This document shows, one piece after another, positions 53,501 to 60,000 of a DNA stretch of 60,000 bases. The notes beneath the pieces are model-generated. The model was not told where the DNA came from. It worked only from the letters and a program-made list of their open reading frames with translations, and did not search any database. The stretch is from Glandiceps talaboti (Eukaryota > Hemichordata > Enteropneusta > Spengelidae): the NCBI RefSeq assembly GCF_964340395.1, contig NC_135552.1:15204694-15264693 (forward strand), in the 5' to 3' direction. The translations under genes and the position numbers were made by a program. The first letter of the stretch is position 1. The number at the start of each line of letters is the position of its first letter.

Positions 53501-53850
53501 TACACATAAAATGAAAAGAATAGAAGGGAAAAATTGCAGTGAAACCATACCTTGATTGGTTTTGTCTCGCTTCCCAATGCTTTCCCGTTCATTTGTTCCA
53601 TGGCGAGCGTCGCCTGTGAGGCTTTTGCAAATTTAATGTATGCCACGCCACGGCTTTCTTTCGAGTTTCTATCTCTAACGACCCACACATCTTCGATGAC
53701 GCCGTATCGGTCAAAATATCGACGTAGATCTTCTTCTGTGTGATGTCTAGCACAGACTATAAAAAGTCGGCTGTACGGAGGTCGATCACAGTTAATTGTA
53801 CCTCGGCGAGAAGCCCCACGCTCATCATCGTACTGCTGTTGGTCAGCCAT
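37833..53850 (-). CDS. RBM45: RBM45 (RNA-binding motif protein 45), complete nine-exon gene
   Basis: Four-RRM RNA-binding protein, known in vertebrates as a nuclear and cytoplasmic RNA regulator active in the nervous system and in mRNA processing. Joining nine minus-strand exons with GT/AG borders and matching phases gives 1,482 nt, 493 residues plus stop; the human protein is 476. Order: RRM1 about residues 27-100 (RNP2 RLFIVC 28-33, RNP1 RGVAYIKF 67-74); linker ending SRSSGSSRD; RRM2 about 123-190 (RNP2 RLFIII, RNP1 KGFAYVKF 162-169) followed by the family motif AFKAVLAEPK; a charged, then Ala/Gln-rich linker; RRM3 about 256-335; a nine-glycine linker; RRM4 about 402-478; and a basic tail ending RKRQRTGP that matches the nuclear localisation end of human RBM45. 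The start is the first ATG of the first exon; the residues before RRM1 (DRPPYSRLF) match the family. The identification rests on my memory of the human protein but holds across all exons. No frameshift or stop was found. Confidence 0.95.
38601..38743 (-). CDS. RBM45: RBM45 exon 8 (first half of RRM4)
   Basis: The acceptor chosen is the CAG in TTTCCATATCAG, because it alone keeps frame with exon 7 (phase 2); the closer CAG 13 nt downstream would shift the frame. It encodes [37 protein letters not shown] and GYAKYS. Human RBM45 has [21 protein letters not shown] here. Donor GTAGGT. Phase 1 out. Confidence 0.93.
39055..39150 (+). repeat. Dispersed repeat, family E, fragment (RBM45 intron 7)
   Basis: CTATGTATTGCAGTTTTTTAG then AAATATGGCTGCCATTCAGT; partial relative of 39317-39545. 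Confidence 0.65.
39317..39545 (+). repeat. Dispersed repeat, family E (RBM45 intron 7)
   Basis: CTATGTATTACAGTTTTTGAG, ATATGGCTGCCATTTGGTAA, GAAACAAAGTGATG, GTCACCTTTGTGCTGGGTTTG. Matches 40945-41160. Confidence 0.85.
39687..39815 (-). CDS. RBM45: RBM45 exon 7 (glycine-rich linker)
   Basis: The acceptor follows TTTCTACAG. It encodes a low-complexity linker: MAD, nine consecutive glycines from a (GGT)n tract, QGYGRHGYGGM, then SSPVCSASLPTAQPLAHPD. Donor GTGAGT. 129 nt, phase 2 at both ends. It has little similarity to vertebrate RBM45 but keeps the frame between exons 6 and 8. The glycine tract is a short microsatellite and may vary in length between individuals. Confidence 0.85.
40085..40690 (-). 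repeat. 48-52-bp minisatellite derived from the RBM45 exon 6 / intron 6 border
   Basis: Eleven intronic units plus the exonic parent. Each carries a version of the exon 6 tail and donor (minus strand ACTTGGCTCAGTGCCAGGGT). GGCAC-type anchors lie at 40133, 40181, 40229, 40277, 40326, 40375, 40423, 40475, 40523, 40572, 40620 and, in the exon, 40672. A four-unit block of 197 bp is duplicated. Confidence 0.92.
40669..40843 (-). CDS. RBM45: RBM45 exon 6 (second half of RRM3)
   Basis: The acceptor follows TTGAAAG. It encodes GLAYVRYTTTASAMYAKEKL then the family signature GFEYPPGVRMLVKFTDD, and ends LLGSAPG at donor GTAAGT. 175 nt, phase 1 in, phase 2 out. The last bases and the donor are the parent copy of the minisatellite in the following intron. 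Reading past the donor meets TAA at once. Confidence 0.93.
40945..41160 (+). repeat. Dispersed repeat, family E (RBM45 intron 5)
   Basis: Same order and orientation as 39317-39545, about 80% similar by eye. It ends 11 bp before exon 5's end, so it fills most of intron 5. Confidence 0.85.
41171..41338 (-). CDS. RBM45: RBM45 exon 5 (first half of RRM3)
   Basis: The acceptor follows TGTATATAG. It encodes EFGAGMALPDLMNVSQKL then RRM3 strand 1 and helix 1, including LFDLIPGMEYCNL, which parallels the IFDIVPGLEYCEV of human RBM45. Donor GTAAGA. 168 nt, phase 1 at both ends. Confidence 0.94.
41373..41615. repeat. (GTAT)n(GATA)n microsatellite filling RBM45 intron 4
   Basis: GTAT units with a GTGT interruption (41461-41472), then GATA/GAGATA units. 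It occupies most of the 317-bp intron 41339-41655. Confidence 0.97.
41656..41823 (-). CDS. RBM45: RBM45 exon 4 (end of RRM2, charged and Ala/Gln linker)
   Basis: The acceptor follows AATTCAG. It encodes AFKAVLAEPK, the conserved end of RRM2, then a highly charged KEKEREREMMN run and an Ala/Gln/Pro-rich stretch. Donor GTAACG. 168 nt, phase 1 at both ends. The linker after LAEPK is not conserved in sequence with vertebrates, as expected for a disordered segment. Confidence 0.93.
42290..42376. repeat. Left arm of an inverted repeat (RBM45 intron 3)
   Basis: Reverse complement of 44074-44160 with a few mismatches: ATTTGTAACAAAAAAT, AATTGAAACTCTATAGT and CTCTGGTTTGGTTGTAAC on the right correspond here. 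Confidence 0.85.
42533..44054. mobile_element. hAT-like non-autonomous element, 1,522 bp (RBM45 intron 3)
   Basis: Perfect 16-bp terminal inverted repeats CAGGGCTCGAAATTCG, followed inside by GTAGCCC/GGGCTAC motifs in both ends and a 22-bp perfect palindrome at 42559-42580 (TGGTAGCCCAC and its complement). AGGGT flanks both ends (42528-42532, 44055-44059); hAT normally gives 8 bp, so three flanking bases have changed or the superfamily differs. No transposase frame is present. Confidence 0.8.
44074..44160. repeat. Right arm of the inverted repeat (RBM45 intron 3)
   Basis: Partner of 42290-42376. The arms enclose a hAT-like element and about 175 bp of other sequence. Confidence 0.85.
44395..45010 (+). 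repeat. Diverged direct duplication (RBM45 intron 3)
   Basis: Segments at 44400-44490 and 44752-44840 share TCTTTGGTATGTCAAATATT, CATAAGCTGT, TACAGAC, TTTTATTGATT and CATGTTTCC. Roughly 75% similar; non-coding. Confidence 0.65.
45499..45640. repeat. Inverted-repeat hairpin near the exon 3 donor (RBM45 intron 3)
   Basis: CATTTATAGCATCCATATCA... at 45499-45536 is mirrored at 45603-45640 with about two mismatches in 37 bp; loop about 66 bp. It lies 63 bp downstream of the exon 3 donor in transcript order. Confidence 0.8.
45703..45828 (-). CDS. RBM45: RBM45 exon 3 (rest of RRM2)
   Basis: The acceptor follows TTGACAG. It encodes EYGDVDYINIVRDRSNGEP then RNP1 KGFAYVKF and the last helix (HAMLALERVDR). 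Donor GTAAGA. 126 nt, phase 1 at both ends. Confidence 0.94.
46030..46215 (-). repeat. Dispersed repeat, family B, fragment in RBM45 intron 2
   Basis: TCACCATATAAATTTTTGAC, ATGATATCAAAATG, GTCCAATATGGCCG and CCTTGAAAATAAGA match family B in reverse orientation, with gaps. Confidence 0.65.
46486..46658. mobile_element. hAT-like MITE, family D, copy 2 (173 bp, RBM45 intron 2)
   Basis: Starts CAGTGTGCCCTCTAA and ends TTAGAGGAGGGCACACTG. The flanking 8-mers CTACCAAG and CTACCACA agree at 6 of 8 bases, consistent with the 8-bp target duplication of hAT elements. Confidence 0.9.
46823..46949 (-). CDS. RBM45: RBM45 exon 2 (linker and start of RRM2)
   Basis: The acceptor TTTCCAG precedes GTTATGATG. 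It encodes VMMANSRSSGSSRD then RRM2 strand 1 RLFIIIPK and helix 1, and ends GAAG before donor GTAAGA. Phase 0 in, phase 1 out. The linker matches the SRSSGS of vertebrate RBM45. Intron 1 (46950-53550) is 6.6 kb and repeat-rich. Confidence 0.94.
47091..47260. mobile_element. hAT-like MITE, family D, copy 3 (170 bp, RBM45 intron 1)
   Basis: Starts CAGTGTGCCCTCTAA and ends TTAGAGAGCACACTG. Flanks GTTGTTGT and GTTGTCAT agree at 6 of 8 bases. About 85% similar to the copy at 46486. Confidence 0.9.
47870..49200 (+). pseudogene. Decayed LINE reverse-transcriptase remnant (RBM45 intron 1)
   Basis: At 47902-47930 the plus strand encodes RLFADDMITYRE, the FADD catalytic motif of non-LTR reverse transcriptases. 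At 48830-48930 it encodes KVQRKEARFATNDYRRTTSITDTLNNLDW, the conserved C-terminal segment of the same kind of ORF2. Many stops and frameshifts lie between and after. A TIR element (48262-48751) interrupts it. Dead copy of a Jockey/CR1-like LINE; clade uncertain. Confidence 0.75.
48262..48751. mobile_element. TIR element inserted in the LINE remnant, 490 bp
   Basis: Left AATCTGATTAAAATCTGATG ... GGCTAGATGTCTTTATTT; right end is its inverse (AAATAAAGACATCTAGCC ... TTTTAATCAGATT). TIRs about 50-60 bp with a 10-bp insertion in the left arm. A second inner inverted pair (AATAGAAAATCTAG / GAGATTTTCTATT) is nested. No coding frame. Confidence 0.8.
49196..49696. mobile_element. MITE with about 105-bp TIRs (RBM45 intron 1), family F
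   Basis: Left arm 49203-49305 and right arm 49591-49692 are near-perfect inverses, sharing AATTGTAGCATTTG, GTGATTTT, CTGTTTTTGTGCCTTTTTT, CGTTCCGACGTTTAACC. It starts exactly where the LINE remnant ends. A half copy lies at 52139. Confidence 0.88.
49697..52138. other. RBM45 intron 1, no gene seen
   Basis: Unique sequence. Overlapping short frames on both strands at 49921-50433 are unrecognised. Several tracts of moderate CpG. Confidence 0.55.
52139..52262. mobile_element. Solo arm of MITE family F (RBM45 intron 1)
   Basis: AAATTGTAGCAATTGCTTCC, GTCAAACATCGGAACGGAAA, GGTACAAAAACAGAGGAAAG, ACCCCAAAATCACAGTACAC match the right arm of 49591-49692 at about 80%. No opposite arm is seen nearby. 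Confidence 0.75.
52757..52956. repeat. Possible short TIR element with CTCCGGAG palindromes
   Basis: GCGTTCACACC near the left limit and GTGTGAACGGAG near the right are inverted. The interior has four TCCGGAG-type motifs and a second TTCACACC. Limits uncertain. Confidence 0.4.
53172..53204. repeat. Poly-C / CCCA / poly-T tract
   Basis: CCCCCCCCCCC then CACCCACCCACCC and a T run, in RBM45 intron 1; G-rich in the transcript. Confidence 0.9.
53551..53850 (-). CDS. RBM45: RBM45 exon 1 (residues 1-100, RRM1)
   Basis: Starts with ATG (MADQQQYDDE) and ends ETKPIK, followed by donor GTATGG. Phase 0. It holds all of RRM1, with both RNP motifs intact. Reading through the donor adds about 20 non-homologous residues before a stop, so the splice is required. 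Confidence 0.95.
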
Positions 53851-53990
53851 GTTTTATGATTGAATATGAACTCCCTATGTTTGTGTTTCTTAATCACCTC
53901 GAACAAAGAAAAGCACAAAACGTTCGTCGTTGTTCGCGTTCGCCTACGTATATAGCCTCGATCGCCTAAAAACATGTACATACATACTTT
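53851..53990 (-). other. RBM45: Probable RBM45 5' UTR
   Basis: Sequence between the start codon and the promoter motif, rich in CpG compared with its surroundings (several CG dinucleotides at 53920-53965). The upstream in-frame reading is short and not conserved-looking. The exact transcription start cannot be read from sequence. Confidence 0.45.
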
Positions 53991-54003
53991 TTCTCAAATA
54001 AAA

Positions 54004-54013
54004 TCTCGCGAGA
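54004..54013. promoter_or_regulatory. TCTCGCGAGA palindromic promoter element
   Basis: Perfect 10-bp TCTCGCGAGA palindrome, 154 bp upstream of the RBM45 ATG. This element is an established activating motif of CpG-type, TATA-less animal promoters and is bound by BANP. The position fits a core promoter for RBM45. No TATA box is seen nearby. Confidence 0.6.
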
Positions 54014-54283
54014 GTGAGTTTAAAAAGTTTTAAAAATGCAGATGTTTCGTTTGCTAATCTAATTCTTTGATCTCATTATACTAATGAAAGAAAGGCGCTC
54101 TTCACGTTTCTTCTATAAATTTTCACGATAAAAGTCACATGTTTCGCATATTTTGACCTGAGATGATAAACTTAGTTTCGGAAAATTCCTTGTGTATATA
54201 AACATTCTCCCAAGCAGTCTGCTAAAAAGGACTGTACTCACACAATTTCTTCATCATGTTTGTTAAACGAAGTTGTGCAATAA

Positions 54284-54284
54284 A

Positions 54285-54322
<38 letters not shown>

Positions 54323-54392
54323 CTGAATGAATGACCGACCGACTGACTGACTGACTGACTGATTGATTGATTGGTCGATCGATCGATCGCTT
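54284..54392. repeat. (GATT)n / (GACT)n / (GATC)n compound microsatellite
   Basis: Runs of ATTG, GAAT, GACC, GACT, GATT and TCGA units in series. Confidence 0.95.
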
Positions 54393-55372
54393 GATCCACA
54401 AACACTCGTCACGGTAGCCTAAAGACTCGTCAATGGCGGCGAATCTTGTGACCGTGACATATTCAAGTATATACATGGTATAGATTATTGAATATATTAA
54501 TGTACAAAACATGTAACATATGAAAGAGATGAAATCAAACTTGTTTCTAAAAGTAATCAGAACAAGATATTAAATACTAACATTTCACGTTCTCATGGAA
54601 ACCTGTATTGTTCTGTCCCATAATTGGAGTGACTGACAGACTACAAGACCGTGACAGACTAATTCTTTTAACCGTCTCTATTTGCAAAGTCAAAGTTCAG
54701 AGACTAATATTCAGATTTGTGAGGTTTTTTTAGACACATTCTTGCTGATTCTGAGGTAATTTGGGGGCATGATGTCCCATTAGCCCAGTTAGATCTATTT
54801 GTCATGTCCTTCAAGTTCAAGTTCACCATGGTACCTCTAGTGTTGATTTTTAATATTCATACATTCTTGGTGAACTTGAAATGAAGGGATAAGATACAAA
54901 ATATATATACAACCATATCAAGGTTTCGCAGGGTGAATGAACTAGTCTGAGGGCGCTGTTGTGTTGTATTGATATGACGGAACTGGGATTGGGCTCCAAA
55001 CTTCAAGATTTTTTGCACACACAATAAAAGACAAACAAGACTACCTGAACAAGTTTTACTGTTTGCCGTTTTAATTCGGAAAGATAATTGTTAACTAATG
55101 CATGTAAAACTTCCCAAAGAGGCCTGACTAGTTCAGCAAACTTTGGAGAAAAACCTTATACTAGTAACTGGAATGGTTCACACGTAACGTTTTCTCTCCT
55201 GCCTCTTCTAACGCTTTACCAATAGAAGTGCCCTACAATTGACCCAGCCATCGGGACCTTTGATCCGGAACGACACACGGTACCACACTGCTCACTGTGT
55301 TCGATGTTGAGTACCTACATCGTAAACTCATATTGTCGCAAAACTTAATATCTACCAAAAAAATGGACATTG

Positions 55373-55673
55373 TGGTCACAAAAAAGTAAATGTATTTTGC
55401 ATATGAATTTTACTACCAGCAGTGGTATATCGAATCGTACACAGTGCCCTATGTAAGTATATCATTCTGCTCATTACTTGTTAGTGATGGTGGTGTCTGG
55501 TGATGGTGGATGACTATGGTCACAAAAAAGTAAATGTATTTTGCATATGAATTTTACTACTTGGAATCAAATACCAGCAGTGGTATATCGAATCGTACAC
55601 AGTGCCCTATGTAAGTATATCATTCTGCTCATTACTTGTTAGTGATGGTGGTGTCTGGTGATGGTGGATGACT
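55373..55673 (+). repeat. Recent tandem duplication, about 145-158 bp
   Basis: TGGTCACAAAAAAGTAAATG ... GATGGTGGATGACT occurs twice in tandem (55373 and 55518), almost identical except for a 13-bp segment (TTGGAATCAAATA) present only in the second copy. Confidence 0.95.
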
Positions 55674-56480
55674 GGGATCGGTGAAAATGAACATACAAGT
55701 TTTCATACCATGTTTTTAAAATCACACTGACTTAGAACTGTGAGTTCATACTTTTTGAGAAATAGTATAAATGTTTACCTGTAAAATTCGTTGAGTTCGC
55801 GTGCACGTTTGTCTATAAATAGACTACAAACTATATACTGTGGTACGGAAACCGTTTGAATAAAATGGCGTCATCGCCTGTAGCATTGGATATCATAAAT
55901 CCAAGTGACAAGGAATATCTAATTTATTTCCTCACAATTCTTATAGTCTACCACTAAGTAGTATGTCCCATAGACCTCCAAGCTCTAGACAGTCTATATT
56001 TCGTTTAGGCTAAATACAAGCTCTAGTTCAAAAACGTTATCTTCAGTAAATATTCACAGAATACAGCATAGGGTCAAGGTCCAATCGTTGTTTCTCGTAA
56101 ATTACTGGATATCATTGGTCACGAAGGCGAACTATATACATATAACCATTGTGACATCGTGCTAAAATGACACAAAGATAGGTCAAAGTGATCTTCTGGG
56201 ATACAATCTTTATCTGTCGTGATATATTTTACATCAAATATTTGTTAAAAAGACTGTTTTTAAACGAAACGAGACGAGAATGTAAAATCACTAAAATTGT
56301 TAGTAAATTAATACACATTGGTTACAGCTGTTACGAGCCATATTGGAATGTTACACCAAATAAAAACAGGATGGTCTACATAAAAAATCAACTCAATAAG
56401 CTAGCCACCCCCAATAATCAAAAGAAAAAGAAAAAGGAAAAGTAAATGAAAAAGAAACCAAAACAAACCCCAAACAAATA

Positions 56481-56492
56481 TGTCTGTCTGTT

Positions 56493-56579
<87 letters not shown>

Positions 56580-56781
56580 ATGTGTATGCATGCATGCGTG
56601 CGTGCGTGTGTGTGCGTATGCATGCATGCATGCATGCATGCATGTATGCATGTATGTATGTATGTATGTATGTATGTATGTATGTATGTATGTATGTATG
56701 TATGTATGTATGTATGTATGTATGTATGTATGTATGTATGTATGTATGGATGGATGGATGGATGGATGGATGGATGGATGG
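56481..56781. repeat. Compound (TGTC)n, (GTGC/ATGC)n, (GTAT)n, (GGAT)n microsatellite
   Basis: Four tetranucleotide blocks in series: TGTC to 56577, ATGC/GTGC to 56653, GTAT to 56747, GGAT to 56781. Large open frames on both strands here are artefacts. Confidence 0.98.
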
Positions 56782-56964
56782 ACCGCAATTAAGTAATTGT
56801 GATATTTTTCAGGTTCGAGCTGTGATTTAGATGTTAGCATACAATGTACACGCCCGACAACGTGGAGCGCCAAAAAAAACACCCACCGTCAGTTCCTATC
56901 TGTTTGAATTGAACGCATAATATAAGATATAACAGCATTCTGAATTGCACCAAATTCCTCTGTC

Positions 56965-56971
56965 ATGGCAG
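56965..56971 (+). CDS. GT-like gene, 7-nt first coding exon (ATGGCAG)
   Basis: ATG GCA G followed by GTAAGAAAA. The leftover G plus CT of the next exon makes Ala, giving MAAVIVGTEWWP, which fits the short N-terminus of this family. A TATAAGATATAA-like stretch lies about 40 bp upstream. A possible upstream acceptor (ATATTTTTCAG, ending near 56811) could mark an untranslated exon border. Confidence 0.6.
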
Positions 56972-59307
56972 GTAAGAAAACATTACAGTGTAAAATAAAA
57001 CAATTTGATTATATGCTTATGTAGGACTCCAAATTATAAATGTATAGCTACCTACATATTGTACTATGTAAGGCCAGAAATGGGAAAGCTGTGAAAAGGG
57101 ATACGCAACTCCAAACAATTGCTCTGTGAGGCTGGATGAAATGGTGCACGTGATTGCAGGTACGAAGGAAGAAGCCTGACCATAGTCAGGTGCAGCCAAA
57201 GGATAGATTTGTGGTTTTCATTTATTATAAATTGTTTCAGATCAAAAATGGTGTTTAGTATAATAGAATCACCCCCTCAGGAAAGAGTGTGGCGGATGTT
57301 TGGCTGTTCTTATGTGCCCTCCCCACTGGTGCTGAAGGATATCTGTCCTCCTCCCTCCCACTGGGTTTCAACTTTCCCACCAGCTCACTGCCCACCAACA
57401 TCATGACTGAATTGCCCACTTCCCACCAGGAAACCGTTTGAATGTGCTACCCACTATACCAACTATTCATTATGACATAATCAAGGTGCGCCCCTCCCGC
57501 AATTCCATGTTTACCCTTCCCACTGTATCAAAATCAGGACTTCCCATCTATGCAGACATTCTTGGGAACAACACTCGTCTCTCTATGTACGAAATAAAAG
57601 AGTTCATGTTTATTGTGAATGTGATGGTAAGTTATGATATATCAGTGGTGGTACTCACGGCGCGTGTGGTAGTGTTGTGGTGGGGAATACTGATTGTATT
57701 GGTGGTGATTGTGTTGTTAAAGGTGGCGGTAGTTAGACTAATTTTGGTTGTGGTCATGGTTTTGATTGTTGTTGTTATTATTATTATTATTGTGGTGGTG
57801 GCGGTGGTGGTGGTGGTTGATTTTGGTTGTGGTCACTGTGTTGATTTTTGTGATGATGGTGGTGGTTGTGGTGGTGGTGTTTGTGTTGATCTTACAGTAT
57901 CTGTATGTACTGTACCATAAGGGAAGTTAAAACACTATCCAGTTGATATTGAATGATAATAGGAATGTACCAAATATATATTGTGTCTGGTTATTGTCTT
58001 ACGTTAAGGTTGTCCTGCAGCTGTGATCGTTGGGACAGAATGGTGGCCAGGCAGTAGAGATCTAACAGTCTCCCTGATACAGAAAGAGAGCGCCCTCTTG
58101 TTGCAGAAAGTCGGAATCAGGCCATACTGTACCGTCTTGGCTGCAACAGATGATGAAAAGAAGGATGCGGAAAAGCACGGCGTTGAATTGATATTACCAG
58201 AGTTGAAAAAAGGGTTGATTAATAAAAATCCAACAACAGATTGGTTACTGATGCACGTATCTTACTTTCCTGATTTAAAAAAATTGGAAAACCTTTCGTT
58301 CATTCTTGGCCAAGATTCTCAAAGGGATGGGACGATGGATGTTGCGAGAAGTATACAGATGGAGGTATTTCCTACTGCCAAACTTGTAGCACTGCTGTAC
58401 GACATCCCCGAAAGCTTGTGGCTAACGCCTGAAGAAACAATGACACGAGAAAAGGAAATAGTAGCTCAGGCAAGGGAAGCTGATCTTATCCTGTCAATTG
58501 GTCCAAAAGTATGGGATCATTTCCAGAACAAATTTGGAGCAATTCGTGAGGGAAAGGAACACATGCGTTACCTACCATCCGTAGATCAGATATTTCTGAA
58601 AACAGACATCAACAGACCAAACTTGGAACAGGAGGAAATCAAACTCTTATCTTTTCATTTTCTACCAGAACAAATCAATGACAGCAATCCATCATTTCGA
58701 GAATATGACAATATTGCCCGAGCGATTGGTAAAGTGTCAGATTACTACGAATTTGACGAACGTAAACCAACGTGGACAGTCAGAGGTGTTGCTGCAAAAC
58801 ACTGCAAGTATTTCAACAATCACCTTCATGACATGGCAAACAAGGCCCCGTTTCTAGAGGTCCATTCATATCCATTCACGTGTATAGATGATATTTGCAA
58901 CGATTTGATGCAAACCAGTCTTGTGATATGTGGGCCAGGAAGTGATCCCTTCAATATCTTTGGCCTTCTTGCTTGTGCTGTCGGTGTACCAACCCTAATC
59001 AACGCCCACAGTGGTCTGGGTTGGTTTCTAAGTAAGTCTTTTCCTGGTCTGGTAGAGAAGTTCCTCGTATTTGATGTCTCCGTTGGCCATGGATATAGCG
59101 ATGTAGACAGAGAGAGTGAAATATGGAAGAAAAGAATCATGACAATTCTCAAAAATTATGCCGTGCATTTCAAAGCAGCTCAGGAACTAAAGCAAGCCAT
59201 CAGGGGCTGTACAGCGGATGGAGACATCTCCGAATCGCAAGTCGAATATCTAAAATGGCTTCGAGTCCACGTTGTCAAAGAGAGAGATAAAGTTCAAGAA
59301 TTTAAAG
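56965..59307 (+). CDS. GT-B glycosyltransferase-like protein, 5' part of a gene running out of the window
   Basis: A 7-nt exon (ATGGCAG, donor GTAAGA) joins in phase 1 to a long exon from 58021, giving MAAVIVGTEWWPGSRDLT and about 431 residues. The GTEWWP start, alternating Rossmann-like strands and a late GPGSDPFNIFG...GVPTLINAHSGLG block match the glycosyltransferase-1/GT4-like module of multidomain proteins expanded in lancelets, cnidarians and bivalves (family knowledge, from memory). Usual family motifs are changed: the glycine loop after WWP (normally SKGGLS) reads GSRDLT at 13-18, and the C-terminal EX7E motif reads D311...L319. A catalytically inactive, perhaps sensing or scaffold, domain is inferred. 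No signal peptide or membrane segment is seen. The exon probably ends at donor GTAAGA (59308); without splicing the frame stops at 59396. Downstream domains are unseen. Confidence 0.72.
56972..58020 (+). other. Intron 1 of the GT-like gene
   Basis: A 1,049-bp intron bounded by GTAAGA and CCTGCAG. Positions 57630-57900 form a degenerate GTG/GTT-rich trinucleotide tract. An apparent internal exon (TTGTTTCAG at 57239, GTAAGT at 57627) is not accepted because its frames do not join the flanking exons. Confidence 0.6.
58021..59307 (+). CDS. GT-like gene, exon 2 (glycosyltransferase-like domain)
   Basis: The acceptor TGTCCTGCAG ends at 58020. The exon stays open for 1.29 kb without a stop, unlike the rest of the window, and has the composition of a real protein: mixed residues, amphipathic helices and regular hydrophobic strands. 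The donor at 59308 (AAAG then GTAAGA) leaves phase 1. The last residues before it (ESQVEYLKWLRVHVVKERDKVQEF) are predicted helix, consistent with a linker to another domain. Confidence 0.85.
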
Positions 59308-60000
59308 GTAAGAAAGCAGTCATTGTTTACTACTATGCAAATAGCTCTTTGCCTATTGGAAAACATCTCATAAATTATATAGAATCTTATATTTAACCTG
59401 CGATATGCTATAATGTCACAGAACGCACAGAGGGGATTTTAGCAATGCCGCCGACCATGATGAAGCATTCACATTTACATCGACAACTCATGTCACAGTG
59501 TACATACATTAGGATGACCCTATTTTTAAAAATGTTTCTCATTACTTTTTCAATGGCAACTTAACTATGGAGTGGTCGGTCGGTCGGTCGGTCGATATGT
59601 TTTGTTTTTTTAAATTAAAAAAAAATCACCTTCATGTTTCTTATTTGCCTCTCCTTTTCACCCCTCCTTCTTTTAATTGGATTCCTGGTAACAAGCCTTT
59701 TCCAAGCTTCTCTACACCGTTGGCATGTTCTCAGCCCTCTCCTACTCAGAAAAACTTTCGTCATGAAAGAATGCTCTGTTCGCGAACAAGTGTCGTCATC
59801 ACCGCCGCCATGAATGTAGATGACATCAGCAGTTCAGACACATGCTTAGCGAGAGAGGGTCCTATACCGCAAAATATTAAGGGCGGACGAAAATAAAAAT
59901 ATTTTCTTATTTTAGTATTGAAGCTATAAATTTGGGTCGGACAGGTAATGAGAAACAGAAAAAAACCCATAGGGTCATCCTTATACACGATTCCATGACA
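59308..60000 (+). other. Intron or 3' end of the GT-like gene; no further exon seen
   Basis: After the donor at 59308 I see no convincing exon. A GGTC microsatellite lies at 59575-59595, and AATAAA occurs at 59892-59897, which would serve as poly(A) signal if the gene instead ends at the TAA at 59394-59396. Confidence 0.4.

Larger units (their letters stand above)
54014..56480. other. Intergenic region between RBM45 and the GT-like gene
   Basis: No gene seen apart from the repeats listed separately. The two genes are divergently transcribed about 3 kb apart. Confidence 0.6.

Noticed and set aside
56393-56882. Several long open frames on both strands (up to 154 codons)
   Set aside because: They are translations of tetranucleotide repeats (Tyr-Ile-His-Thr or Cys-Leu-Ser-Val runs).
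57240-57626. Candidate internal exon of the GT-like gene (acceptor TTGTTTCAG, donor GTAAGT)
   Set aside because: The only frames are short and proline-rich or stop early, and none joins in phase to 58021; direct joining of 56971 to 58021 works.
57438-57920. 160-codon frame with a hydrophobic Val-rich tail, resembling a membrane protein
   Set aside because: The tail is a GTG/GTT trinucleotide tract inside an intron.

Overview
This window is nuclear DNA of an invertebrate animal. It is AT-rich and gene-poor. It carries spliced genes with GT/AG introns, long microsatellites and minisatellites, and many short elements with terminal inverted repeats (TIRs). The gene content (an RBM45 orthologue, and a glycosyltransferase-like gene of the kind expanded in lancelets, hemichordates, cnidarians and bivalves) and the repeats starting CAGTGTGCCCTCTAA suggest a marine invertebrate. 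An invertebrate deuterostome is my preferred guess; a lophotrochozoan is not excluded.

Layout. Positions 1-32,350 hold no gene I can name. This half is dominated by repeats: a 30-bp minisatellite (2.9-4.6 kb), a 52-bp minisatellite (15.6-17.0 kb), long GGT/GAT, CA, GA, TA and GTAT tracts, several dispersed families in both orientations, and a Harbinger-like TIR element carrying a tRNA-derived SINE (22.6-23.5 kb). One unusual open frame at 11.2-11.6 kb on the minus strand would encode a small secreted protein made of 14-residue repeats.

Positions 32,350-37,000 are AT-rich non-coding sequence downstream of the first gene, including repeated nuclear-receptor half-sites and one MITE (miniature inverted-repeat transposable element). 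Positions 36,950-54,013, minus strand, hold a complete RBM45 gene: nine coding exons, 493 residues, four RRM domains, a C-terminal basic tail, a poly(A) signal, and a TCTCGCGAGA promoter motif. Its introns have been heavily invaded: a hAT-like element inside an older inverted repeat (intron 3), MITEs (introns 1 and 2), a broken LINE interrupted by a TIR element (intron 1), a microsatellite filling intron 4, and in intron 6 a minisatellite built from copies of the exon 6 end and its splice donor.

Positions 54,014-56,960 are intergenic. Positions 56,965-59,307, plus strand, hold the 5' part of a second gene: a 7-nt first coding exon spliced to a 1.29-kb exon that encodes a GT-B-type glycosyltransferase-like domain whose key motifs are degenerate. 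The gene probably continues beyond the window. The two genes are unrelated in function and are transcribed away from each other.
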